Source: Cardamine occulta (taxonomy: Eukaryota > Streptophyta > Magnoliopsida > Brassicales > Brassicaceae). Taken from it: a DNA stretch of 64,000 nucleotides. Made by a program: the position numbers and the translations under genes. This document shows positions 11,761-22,439 of this stretch, piece after piece. The stretch is taken from NCBI GenBank assembly GCA_028015245.1, contig CM051365.1, forward strand, positions 10,281,263-10,345,262, given 5' to 3'. Below the pieces are notes generated by a model. The model ran no database searches. It saw only the letters and a program-made list of their open reading frames with translations, and was not told where the DNA came from. Positions within the stretch are counted from its first letter, which is position 1. Each line of letters starts with the position of its first letter.

Positions 11761-14700
11761 TTAGATGGTTTCAAGAGCCTGAAGAACGTCAGTCTTGATG
11801 TTATCAAAGTCTTCAATACCAAAACTGAAGCGAACTAAGTTGTCTTTGAGTCCATATTTGAGCCTTTCTTCTTGTGGTACATCCCTTATCAAACCCCAAA
11901 ACATTTATGTAAACATAAATAAACAAAATTATCAAATGTTTTAGAGGAAAATCATACCAGTTCCTTGTGGCGGGTTGGTCCACGAAGCTCTCGCATCCAC
12001 CAAATGATGTTGCAATGTAAGGGATCTTAAGAGAATCGATGAACTTGACTGTCGTCTTGAGATCTCCAGCAATCTATTTGCAGATAAAAGGAAAGAAGAA
12101 ACACATTTCGAGATTCATAATTATTTACTTAGACAAATTTTCATCAAAGCTGATGAATTTGATATTTCCCTCAAAAGTGACCAGACCACCAAAACCAGTC
12201 ATTTGTCGCTTGGCTATGTGATGTTCAGGATGACTCGGAAGGCCTGGATAGTAAACACGACTCACCTAACACGATTATACTAATTTGAATCCCTTTTTCT
12301 GATTCGATATGATGATCCATTCACTAAGTGAGATGAAGATTATTGAATCCATTTGAAAAAGCAATGGAAATAAATTAAAGACAAAGTATCGAGCAAATGT
12401 TATGGTGTTATCTTTGAACTTTAGATGTGTGCAGTTCTTATGTGTGGCTCTTAAGTGTGTGTGTGTGTGTCTATGTATACATAGGGGAGTTTTGATCATT
12501 TGCAAGACACCCCAAAGTCAATTCAATAACATCTTCTCCCAGACTTCTCTTTTATTTTTTTAATTCATTCTTTTACTTGTTAGACAAGAAACCTCGTCTC
12601 AAGTTTTTATTTCTTTCTTTCAAAAGAAGAAAAAATTATGAGTGCTTAGTGAGAACCTAAATTACTAATATGTTTAGTTTGATTTATCATTTTCACTTAT
12701 CATTTTCACATGCAAAGAACATGTAAATGAAAAGAAAGAAAAGATCTTGGTGAAAAATATAATACCTTGGGATGTGCTTCTAGCACTTGGGCCATCCTCA
12801 AAGCGGTTGAATTCTGTTGTTTTACACGAAGATACATCGTCTTCATGCTTCGGATGAGTAAATATGCAGCGTTCTGCTTTTTGAAACGACCAAATTATCC
12901 AAAGGTTAAAACTCTTGATGAATAGAACCGATCCTAGCTAAATCTAAACAAAACATTTGAACCCAAATTTGTCTAAAACCAGAACCGACACAATCTGAAA
13001 TTTTAACATATTTATGAATTGATAGCATCAGAGGAGGATCAAGCATTTTTTACCGGATTAATCGTGCCTCCCAGAAGTTGATGCAAAGTGCGAATCTTGG
13101 AAACCAACTTCACTGAACCAGATATGCATCCAGCAAGAACCTAGGAAAGACACAAGAAACACAATCTTATTTTTTTATAACCATTTTTCCAAGCACTAAT
13201 TAGGTTCCACATTCTGATTTACGCACATCATTGTGGCCTCCAATATACTTGGTACCAGACTGGAGAACAAGATCAGCACCAAGAGCAATTGCCTTTTGAT
13301 TCAAAGGTGTTGCAATGGTACTGTCTATACAAACAAGAGTTCCTCTTTTGTGACAGATTTCTGAAATTAACGCAATGTCCACACATCGAAGAAACGGGTT
13401 TGTTGGGGATTCAGTAAAGAACATAGAAACCTGCAGACATAAAAGACCACCATTCTCATATTGCTTTCCAACTTTATAGTGTGGTAAGAGAACTTATTAC
13501 AAGGTATAATATTAATACCTCATGGTTATTCACTACTGCTTCTAGCCCTGCGGTATCATCAGAGTCAATCAAAGTCACCTGGAGACATAAACACACACAC
13601 ACACACACATATATAACAAAGGGTTAATCGATGGAGCTCGAAACGAAACAGAAAGAAAGTGATGAAACTGGGTTTTTTCTTACGGTGATTCCCAATTTGG
13701 GAAGAAAAGTCTCCATGAACATTCTTGTCTCCTTGTAACAATCTTTTGTTGTCACAATATGTCCATTTGTAGGAACCAAAGCCAAAAGCAAAACAGTACT
13801 TGCACACATCCCAGAAGCCACTATCAAAGTTGATTCAGCACCTTCAAGTGCACTGATCAAGAGAGCATAAAAAGGAAACAACTAAAACCAAAACTCAATA
13901 TAGAGACAGTACTCAAAAACATCAAGAGATAGCTAGAGACCTAATCTTTTCTTCGAGTACCATAGTTGTTGGGCTTCCATAACGAGTATACTCGTGACAT
14001 TCAATGCGTTGTTCCTACAAAATTGAAAGTAAATTTATTTTTGTAAACGAAGACTACCCTTTTTGTTTAGTCAAAGCAATATACTATTTTAAATTTTCAC
14101 ATGATTTTAACTAGAAGCATATATAAGTGGACCTTGAAGTCGATTAGCTCGGAAGTTTCCTTGAAGAAGTAGGTCGTTGTGTTGATTATAGGGGTCGTGA
14201 TTGAAGTCGTGTTGATATCACGACCTAATCTTTCACCTGATAGTAAACAATAAAGCCCACAACAAATCACATATCTCCATTTGCTTGGTTACGAAATTGG
14301 GATTCTTTTTAAATGAACAATAAAGCCCACAACAAATCACATATCTCCATTTGCTTGGTTATGAAATTGGGATTCTTTTTAAATGAAGAAAAAAAAGAGT
14401 GAGATAGTTTTCTAATAAGCTCCATATACAATATAGATAAGGGTACATCAGGGAAATTTGTTATATACAATTGGATGCGTTCAAAAGGTAAAAAACTATA
14501 TTTAAAAAAAAAACAATCTAAGTAAATTTTTACTTGATTTTCTAATCAATGTGGAGGATTTTGTATCATTGAGGATGTAGAATTGAAACAACAGACCAAA
14601 GAATAAGCTATTTGATATTAATACATACAAATGTTCATATATATTGTTACGAAACTGTAAATTATTAAAATAAATTATTTAGGTTGAATGAAATTTATAT

Positions 14701-17700
14701 GCTACATATGAATGAGTGAAAAGTAAATCATTCATTTTCTGTAAAGAAATTTAAGAAACTATTAATTTTTAAAAAACCACTTATATAAATTATAAATTTT
14801 GGTATTTTCTTTATTTCGTAAACTTACTGTTATCTTATTTTTTTGAGCTAGATCGAAACGAATAACATACCAAAACATATACAGTAAAACCTCTATAAAT
14901 TAATAATCTTGGAACTGCCATATTTTATTAACTTATAGAGATATTAATTTATTGATAAATTAATTTTAAATTTTTAAGGTAAAAACAATATTTTGATACG
15001 CGTTAAGAAACAATCATCACATCTAGAATTTTTCATAAATTTTGTATATAATATTAAAAGATAATATCAACATTTTTTGATGCAGTAAGAAAAGTTAGAG
15101 ATGAGTTTCAACAAAAATGCAAATTTACAAATAAACAAACAATAGTAGAATCATATTTCAATAAATTATCTTAGTTCTACTTTATAAATTTATATGATTA
15201 CTAACTTATGATGATGAAACTATGTATTTACATAAGATTTTCAAAAATATTATTACTTTATCAAATTGTGTAATTATTGCACCGTTCCAACTCAGGATAG
15301 GATAAATTTATTAATTTATAATGATAATTAGTTTATCGACTTTTATAGAGGTTCTACTGTATTACATATATTTTGTCGATTCCACTAACATATTACTCTT
15401 AAATTAAGAGCATGTCCATTGATTAATAACCTTAAGATTTTCTCACTACTTTTATATTTATATTTCAATTTCTATTAATTGTTTACTTGAATTAAATTAT
15501 TAAAAAGAGTTTTAGCCAATTACACTTAGACAAGTGTGAGTGAAGTTTTTGAAGAGTTTCTCCCCCATCACATTCTCTCTCTTTTTTAACTATTATTTTT
15601 ATTATTTTAACTATAAAAAACTGATCTAGAAACTCAGTTAGAACATGCACATTGTTAATCTCTCATCAAATCTTTCCAAAATTATATAAAAAAATAACTA
15701 TAAATATTATATTTCTCTCAAAAAAGCAGGAGACTCATCCATGAGGTTCATCCATGAGGTTCATCCATGAGGTTCTCATGCTTTTTGAGAAACCCATAAT
15801 ATTTTATTGTTATTTTAAAAATATTTTCTTAGAGATTTGATGGGAGACTACCAATGTAGATACTCTTAAAACATCTTTAGTGGGGTTCTCAGTTCTTACA
15901 CTATTTCAGAAATCCATAATATTTTATTTTTATTTCTTATTTTTCATTATTTGAGAGACTTGACGAGAGATCACCACTAAAATGCTCTTAGACCACCTCC
16001 ATCGCACATATTTGAGGGTGTCTTTACTTTAATAAATATTAAAAAAGCCAGAATAGTAAAGATCCGTGTCTCTGTAGAGACACAGAAGACACTGGGAGAC
16101 CCCTTACGTGGCATCTCCTAATTGGAAGGTAAAATATTTTTTTTCTTTTTTCTTCATTAGCTAAAAAAACTCTCGATCTTTTTTCTTCATTTGCTAAAAA
16201 AAAATCCCGTGTAGATGCGATTTTCTGATTTCAATTTGATTTCGATTAATCGATTTCGATGAATCTCTGTGAAGGAAAAGTATTGAATCTCGAATTATCT
16301 TCTCTTCGAATCTCGTCTTCTTCATTTCAAATCTCAGCAAAAGCTCAAGGAAGTAGAGATCACTAGTGTATGCGATTTCTCACTTCTTCTTCTTGATTCT
16401 TCTTCTTGTTGGTTAGATCTTTGATTATTGTGTTAATCGATCTCTAATTCTATTGTTTTTGTTGTTTGATTGTGTTTAATTATTGACCAATTTTGGATCG
16501 ATGTCTAATTTCAATTTCATTAGAACTTCTGATTATCTAGATTGATTAAATCTTCATTTCCATATCATCTTGTAGTTTTGAATCTCTTGCATGCGTGTTA
16601 ATCACTGTATGTTTTGAATCTCTTGCATGTGAGTTTTGGGTTGGTGACGAGATTGTGCCATGTGAGATGGCGAAGGTGCTTGAACCATACATGAAACTCT
16701 CTTTGCTACTTGTTTCTGTTCAAGGTTTCTGTTTTTGACTAGGTCGTACAAGGCGGTGACTCTGTGTGGGAAGGTCTTCGAATATACAAAGGGAAAGTAT
16801 TCAAGCTTGAAGAACATTTAGACCGGTAAGAAGCAACTAAGAGAAAAACCAATGCATTTCTTCGAATCATTCTTATTAATATGTTGAAGTGTATTGCATT
16901 TAGGTTGTGTGATTCTGCAAAGGCTCTGGCTTTCAATGATGTCCCAACCCGTGAGGCGGTAAGCATTTTATGAAAAATAAAATCATTGTCATAGTTTTGG
17001 AATCTTGGGTTTTAAATGACGATATCATAATGGAAAAATGCTCAGATAAAAGAATCCATCTTCAGAACTCTCATAACCAATGGGATGTTTGACAATACAC
17101 ATATAAGACTTTCTCTAACTCGAGGCAAAAAAGTATATCTATTAGAGTTTTACAGTTGGAATTCCGAGTGAGTACTTGTGATCAAACAATATTGGATTGT
17201 TCAGAAATTTAGCTAAATAATTCTATAGAGTTTGAAACTTAAGAATCTATAAAGAGATCCTTAACTGAGTTTGATTGATTTAGTTGAAGGTTGCTTAGTG
17301 TTACTCTGGATTGTGGAAGGTAATTGTATAAATGTCTGCATCTATAATGTAGAGAAAACTTATAATTTTGATGTATAAACTTCGTGTAACTATTTTTGAG
17401 GCATAAGTTAGTCTTTGTTAACACGACAAGATGAAATTACTGGCTCTGTTCTTCTGTATCTCATGCTTTTTGTCTCTTTTAGGAGTTGTTTGTTTAATAA
17501 TTACATGTATTTTTGTATTCTGCTAGTGTTAGTTTGTTGAATCTCTTTTTGTCTTTGTCTGGGTAGTTAAATGGTAAAGACAAACTTAAGCATTCAAACT
17601 CAAACTTAAACCTATATCTCTGGTCAAATAAAAGCCTGAAACCGAAGGCTATATTGTGTATGATATGATTACTGAACTATGTAGGATTCTGGTGCAGTAT

Positions 17701-20078
17701 GAACTTGATGGAGACAGGGCAGAACCAGTTTCACATGGTGCTTCTTCTCTACTTGACGTGGCTGGAAGGCATCAATGTTACAGGTTAGTAATAATAGACT
17801 ACTTTCTCTGCTTATTGTGAAACAATTAGTTAGGTTAGAACTGAATGGCTAGGTTATTTAAATACCAAAACTATGTAATGGAATGTGGAAAAAAATTGAA
17901 TGGAAACTGTGAAAACATAACCAAACTGGAACTTAACTACAATTTGAAAATTTCTAATGACTGAGAAACAATAATCCTAAAAATTATTTGCTACTTATGC
18001 TGAGAGATTATTAAAGTTGTCCAAACCAGTTCTTCTTTTCTCCATCTTTCCTTAGTTTAGGTTATTGGTTCTAGCAATCCATATAGTTGCCCACAAGAGA
18101 GTAATAATCTGAAAACTTTTCCTTCTTTTTTTCCTCCTATCCAAATTAGCTCATCACAAAGCCCTCAATATATAGTACTCAATATAGTGATGCCCAAAAC
18201 CTAGATGAGAACGTAAGAGAAGCTAGACGTAGATGGACTGCCCCTGAAAATGTTGTCCTGATCAGTGCTTGGTTAAACACCAGCAAAGATCCAATCGTTG
18301 GGAATGAGCCAAAAGTTGGTGCCTTTTGGGAGTAAATTGCATCCTATTATGTAGCAAGTGCAGCAGTAACGGGTAAAGCAAAGAGAGGGGGCTGCCAATA
18401 TAAGCAGAGATGGAAAAAAAATCAATGAGAATGTCAACAAGTTCGTAGGATGCTACAGCCAAACTTCGAGTCAGAGAAGTAGTGGCCAGTAAGTCGATGA
18501 TGTTCTCCAAATGGCTTACGAGTTGTACTTCAACGATCATCAAGTGAAGTTCGCCCTTGAGCATGCCTGGTTGGAGCTTCGCCATGATCAGAAATGATGT
18601 ACCCCTAAAGGTAATGAAAGATCCAAAAGAACTAAGCTAGATGAGGGTGGTGCATACACCTCAAGTTCAAATACAACATCTCAAGCTGAGGAAGAAGCAT
18701 GTCCTCGACCTCATGGTGTTAAGGCATCCAAAGGAAAAGCTAAAAAGAGTGGCACTAGTGAAGAAAGTGAAGCTAGTTCCCTGTTAAAGTTTGAGGGGTT
18801 GTGAGAGATCAAGGAGAAAGACATAGCTGGGAGAGAAAGATTATCCAAGTAGCAACTTCTAGACAGTTTCATAGATAAAACAGAGCTTTCTGAGCCTGAA
18901 CTCAACCTGAAAAACAAGCTTATTGCTGAGATGTTAGGATAATGCTTACTAGGTGCATACCGTGAATGTGACTAATTGTCTTTGTCTTTGTCTTTGTGAC
19001 TAATTGTCTTTGTCTTTGTCTTTGTAACTAATTGTCTTTGTCTTTGTCTTTGTCTTTTTCTTTGCTCATGTGTGAATGTGACTAATTGTCTTTGTCTTAG
19101 CCTTTGCTCATGTCTGAATGTGACTAATTGTCTTTGTATTTGTCTTTTGCTCATGTCTGAATGTGATTAATTGTCTTTGTCTTTCTCTTTGCTCATGTCT
19201 GAAAGTGACTAATTTGTTTTATCTTTTTTTGCAGGTTACAACCCGTGAATGTGACTAATTGATCACGGGGTGCTAGTGATGCAATTGTCGGCACAAGACA
19301 ACAAAAACAATGTCATGTCTTTGATTTGCTTATGTAATTTGTTTTCTTTTCCTCACTTGTATTATTGCAGTTGTATTTGTTTTCTTTTTCTCCACTTGTA
19401 TTATTGCAATGTTATTTCTTTTCGGCACTTGTATTATTTGGTTTGAGAAAGTTGTGTTCGGCACTTGTATATAAAGTGTTTGGCACAACCCGTGAATGTA
19501 ACTACTTCATTTCCAAGTCTTTTTTAAAAAATCTCTTACAAATCTCTTCACTTTCTAATTTTGTTATTACTTACAAATCTCTTCACTTTCCAATTTTCTA
19601 AAATCAAAACAAAAATTCACACAAACTTGTCATCTTCAAATTTAGATGAAGAATTTGATCAAATTTTTGATGAAAAATTTCAGTCTATTTTAAGAAGGCA
19701 TAGATAATTATGGCCATCATCAAGAAGCAACAAGTTCAAGGTGCAAACGATCTTATGTCGAAAGAGGACGCGAGGATGGGCACACTTGTTTATGGAATGA
19801 TTATTTCAGTAAAAATCCTACTTATTCTCAACCTATGTTCCGACGTCATTTCAGAATAAACAAGCCATTGTTCATACATATTGTTGTACACTATCCAATC
19901 AAGTACCATACTTTCAACAAAGATAAAATGCTACAGGAAGGTTGGGTCTGCCTGCACTACAAAAGTGTACAGCAGCCATTCGTCTGATGGCATATGGTTG
20001 TGCAGCTGATGCAGTGGATGAAGACCTCCGTCTCGGTGAAAGCACCGCATTGGTATGCTTAAAAAAATTTGTGGACGG

Positions 20079-20112
<34 letters not shown>

Positions 20113-21513
20113 CAGGATATCTACCTAAGAAGGTCTACACCAGAGGATCTCCAACAATTGCTCAATCAAAGAAAAACACACGGATTTTCTTGGATGATAG
20201 GAAGCATTGATTATATGCATTAGAAGTGGAAGAATTGCCCTACAACTTGGATAGGGCAGTATTCACGTGAATCTAGAAAACCTACAATCATTTAAGAGGC
20301 TGTGGCTTCACAAGACCTCTGGATTTGGCACGCATTTTTCGGACCACCAGGTAGCTTACAACGATATCAATGTTCTTGAACGCTCACCAGTTTTTGATGA
20401 TATATTAGAAAGTTGAGCTCCAAGAGTGGATTACTTTGTCAATGGACGGTAATACAATATGGCTTACTATCTCACTCATGGTATATATCTGAAATTGACA
20501 ACTTTCATCCTATCAATTTCAATTCCACAAGGTCTGAAAGCATCATTATTTGTTCAATGTCAAAAAGCTGTCCGAAAAGATGTCAATGTGCTTTTAGGGT
20601 CTTGCAAGCTCAATTTGCGATTGTCAAAAATCCCGCTTTTAGTTGGAATAAGAAAAAAATAGAAAAGATAATGAGAGCATGTATCATATTGCACAATATG
20701 ATAGTAGAAGACGAACGACATGGATACAGTATGTACAATGTATCAGAATTCTATCAAGGAGAAGGAAGCGTGACTTCACATGTGGATTTAACGTATTCTA
20801 TAAATATGCCAACCAATCTCGGTAATATGATGGGCGTTCGAAATCGACTTTGTGATACAACAATACATCAACAATTGAAAGCTTATTTAGTTGAACATAT
20901 TTGGCAAAAATTTAGCACAACTCAAGATTAGACCCGAGAGAATTATGTTGTTGATAATGCTTTTATATGTATATATCATTCTACATATTTGTTTTCTTTT
21001 TATTATATCCAATTTTAAATTTGAATTTGTTTTTTACATATTGTAATATATGTTTAAAAGTATTTATAATGTAATATAAAAAGTTTTAAATAAAATATTC
21101 TACAATTATAATTTATAGTTTTTTTTTTCATAAGTTTAATCCAACATTTGTTATATTATAAATTTAAACTGAAAAAAACATTTTCAATAAATAATTATTT
21201 TTTAATTCTTAAGACACTCTTAAGGGTATAACTATAGGAGGGTGAAAAACTAATGCATATTTAGTGGTGGATTTTAAATTAAAATATTATTAAATTTAAT
21301 ATTAATTAACTCTTAAAACACCAATAAAAGTATCACTAATGAGGTTGCTCTTAGAGACTCTAATGACGATATCCTAAGGCTAAGAGGTAACTAAAACAAT
21401 AGATAACAAGTAAATCATAAAGGGACACTAGAAGTAGGTAACGTACCAGCATGAACAACCAAACTTGCATCGGAGCTCAGGAATGAGGGCTTCAAATTGT
21501 TCATTTCCTCCAT
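11761..21513 (-). CDS. cystathionine gamma-synthase-like PLP enzyme (11 exons, large intron 1)
   Basis: A Cys/Met-metabolism PLP-dependent enzyme closest to plant cystathionine gamma-synthase, probably the A. thaliana At1g33320 (second CGS) locus. CGS joins O-phosphohomoserine and cysteine in methionine synthesis. Coding exons, high to low: 21447-21513, 14133-14236, 13941-14014, 13684-13852, 13519-13578, 13227-13430, 13054-13140, 12766-12873, 12170-12265, 11958-12073, 11761-11884. Together they give 1,209 nt, 402 residues plus stop, all in phase. Visible marks: SLVVHAGERLGR near the N-terminus, YTRYGSPTT, the PLP-lysine motif SGTKYIGGHNDV, YYPGLPSHPEHHIAKRQMTGFGG, and SFGGCESFVDQPA. There is no obvious plastid transit peptide. 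Intron 1 is 7.2 kb because of inserted transposons. Intron 9 starts with GG, not GT (12168-12169), so the last two exons may not be joined; read-through stops after about 14 extra codons. All other junctions are GT-AG. Confidence 0.85.
14247..14385. repeat. 69-bp tandem duplication
   Basis: Two nearly identical copies, head to tail, of a unit starting ACAATAAAGCCCACAACAAA lie just inside intron 1 of the synthase-like gene, next to the exon 2 acceptor. They differ at about one base (TTACGAAA versus TTATGAAA). Confidence 0.9.
14882..15359. mobile_element. Emigrant-type MITE (pogo/Tc1-mariner)
   Basis: 478 bp, starting CAGTAAAACCTCTATAAATT and ending in the inverted form TATAGAGGTTCTACTG, flanked by TA on both sides (14880-14881, 15360-15361). 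This end sequence is that of the Arabidopsis Emigrant family. It lies within intron 1 of the synthase-like gene. No coding capacity. Confidence 0.85.
15361..15638. other. residual intron 1 / unassigned repeat
   Basis: A short AT-rich stretch containing TTAAGAGCATGTCCATTG at about 15410, an end typical of Harbinger-type MITEs, but no matching right end was found. No coding signal. Confidence 0.3.
15640..15990. mobile_element. two chained TTA-target MITEs (Harbinger type)
   Basis: Two small elements sit end to end. The first, about 15640-15865, starts GAACATGCACATTG and ends with the inverted ...CAATGTAGATACTC. The second, about 15869-15987, starts AAACATCTTTAGTGG and ends CCACTAAAATGCTC. Each is bounded by TTA, and neighbours share the same TTA. 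Inside the first is a perfect-looking triple repeat of a 16-bp unit (GTTCATCCATGAG-like) at about 15733-15777. Non-coding. Confidence 0.55.
16634..17132 (+). pseudogene. captured exons of a class IV aminotransferase-like gene
   Basis: Four consecutive exons of a D-amino-acid/branched-chain aminotransferase-like gene (fold type IV; A. thaliana At3g54970/At5g27410 type) lie inside the Harbinger. They are about 16634-16675 (WVGDEIVPCEMAK), 16743-16825 (VVQGGDSVWEGLRIYKG), 16904-16958 (LCDSAKALAFNDVPTREA) and 17046-17132 (IKESIFRTLITNGMFDNT). Splice acceptors and donors of the last three are intact and the phases fit. The rest of the enzyme, including the PLP lysine region, is absent. Same strand as the transposase. 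I infer gene capture by the transposon; a nested host fragment is the alternative. Confidence 0.7.
17698..17783 (+). pseudogene. second exon-like fragment of unknown origin
   Basis: An 86-nt open stretch bounded by GTGCAG| and |GTTAG reads YELDGDRAEPVSHGASSL and continues without a stop. It has the look of a captured exon, but I do not recognise the parent gene. It lies 0.57 kb downstream of the aminotransferase-like exons within the same transposon. Confidence 0.35.
18185..18942 (+). pseudogene. Harbinger Myb/SANT-like ORF1
   Basis: The second protein of plant PIF/Harbinger elements, needed with the transposase for mobility and DNA binding. The frame shows RRRWTAPENVVLISAWLNTS, KRGGCQYKQRWKKINENV, FVGCYSQ, and a basic serine-rich tail ending IAEMLG*. 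Several in-frame stops (for example after FWE and within SSGQ*VDD) break it. It lies directly before the minisatellite and the transposase. Confidence 0.7.
18968..19215 (+). repeat. minisatellite of TTTGTC units
   Basis: Irregular tandem repeats built from the hexamer TTTGTC inside a longer unit of about 22-55 bp (ACTAATTG, a variable number of TTTGTC, GCTCATGTCTGAATGTG). At least six higher-order copies occur between the two Harbinger ORFs; AACCCGTGAATGTGACTAATTG also recurs near 19238. Confidence 0.85.
19735..20931 (+). pseudogene. PIF/Harbinger DDE transposase relic (ALP1-like)
   Basis: The transposase reading is spread over several frames. FRRHFRINKPLF at about 19838; GLPALQKCTAAIRLMAYG and AADAVDEDLRLGE at 19943-20045; YLRRSTPEDLQQLL, GFSWMIGSIDYMH at 20125-20220; SRKPTI and SQDLWIWHAFFGPPG at about 20265-20350; and CQCAFRVLQAQFAIVKNPAFSW, KIMRACIILHNMIVEDER in 20413-20931. 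Stops, frameshifts and an (AT)n run at 20080-20111 in place of a coding loop show it is dead. Family assignment is strong. Confidence 0.85.
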
Positions 21514-21639
21514 TTTAAGAACCAGTTTCCTCTTTTTTTCAAACACAGACCAACTCAGATTTTATTGAATAACTTGGATTAAACAGAACGGAATTAACTT
21601 TGACTAAATTCAAACTTAAACCATCCCTTAACCAAAATA

Positions 21640-22373
21640 CAGTAGAACCTCTATAAATTAATATTCGATAAATTAATAAAATTTATTGGTCCTAAGTTGG
21701 ACCGGTGTAAAAATTAACAAAATTCGATAAGATAATAAAATAATATTTTTTTAAAAAGTTTTATGTAAATATATGGTCCCGTTAATAACATAAATTAATA
21801 ATCATGTAAATTTTCTTATATATATAAATATATATCTTTATTTATAAAGATAATATAATTTTGTATTTATGAATTTCTGTTAAAACTCATAAATAACTTT
21901 TCTTATATAAAAAAATATTATGTTGTATTTTAAACTATTTTATTGTTATAGCGTAAATAAATTTGTCATAAAATAAAGTAAACTTTTGTATAAGTTTTTA
22001 AATTCTAAATATGCATAATTTTTATTTCAATAGTCGTATAAGCTGTTTGAATACAACAATTAATGTTACTAATCATAAATTTAATTTATGTTAATTATTT
22101 ATATAAGTAAATTTATCTATAATCTTTGTTATTTATTATCAAAATAATTTGATTTTCTTTTAAAATTTTAAACTTTCAAATCCAAAACTATTAAAATTTA
22201 TAACATCTAATCCCTTAATTTTATTTAGATTAAACTTTTTTAATTTATTTATTTATAATTTTTAACAAAAATTTTTATAAATTAATAAATATTATTTTAT
22301 AATATAAATTAATATCACTATAAATTAATAAAACATCATGGTCCAACATTATTAATTTATAGAGGTTTTAGTG
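21640..22373. mobile_element. second Emigrant-type MITE
   Basis: 734 bp, with ends CAGTAGAACCTCTATAAATT and (reversed) CACTAAAACCTCTATAAATT, flanked by TA at 21638-21639 and 22374-22375. It lies about 125 bp upstream of the synthase-like ATG, so it splits that gene's promoter region. Confidence 0.85.
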
Positions 22374-22439
22374 TAAAACTTGATCTACATATTTGGAAAA
22401 CCAAATCAGTTTGGGAGTAGAATCGGATTAAATATGGTT

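Larger units (their letters stand above)
15991..21350 (+). mobile_element. PIF/Harbinger transposon with captured host exons
   Basis: A 5,360-bp element flanked by TTA (15988-15990 and 21351-21353), the Harbinger target duplication. The ends are related inverted repeats: the left starts GACCACCTCCATC and the right, reversed, starts GAGCAACCTCATTAG; both reach a GGTGTCTT/GGTGTTTT block. Inside, on the plus strand: host-gene exons (16.6-17.1 and 17.7 kb), the Myb/SANT-like ORF (18.2-18.9 kb), a minisatellite, and the DDE transposase relic (19.7-20.9 kb). It lies antisense within intron 1 of the synthase-like gene. Both element genes carry stops, so it is not autonomous now. Confidence 0.75.

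Noticed and set aside
11589..11822. Frame at 11589-11822 as a separate gene
   Set aside because: It overlaps the last exon of the synthase-like gene in another frame.
20080..20111. CRISPR-like or functional repeat
   Set aside because: Plain (AT)n microsatellite inside a dead transposase; plant nuclear DNA has no CRISPR arrays.
15410..21353. A larger Harbinger starting at 15413 (TTA|AGAGCATG...)
   Set aside because: The end at 15991 pairs better with the right end over about 38 bp; the 15.41-kb end has only a short resemblance.
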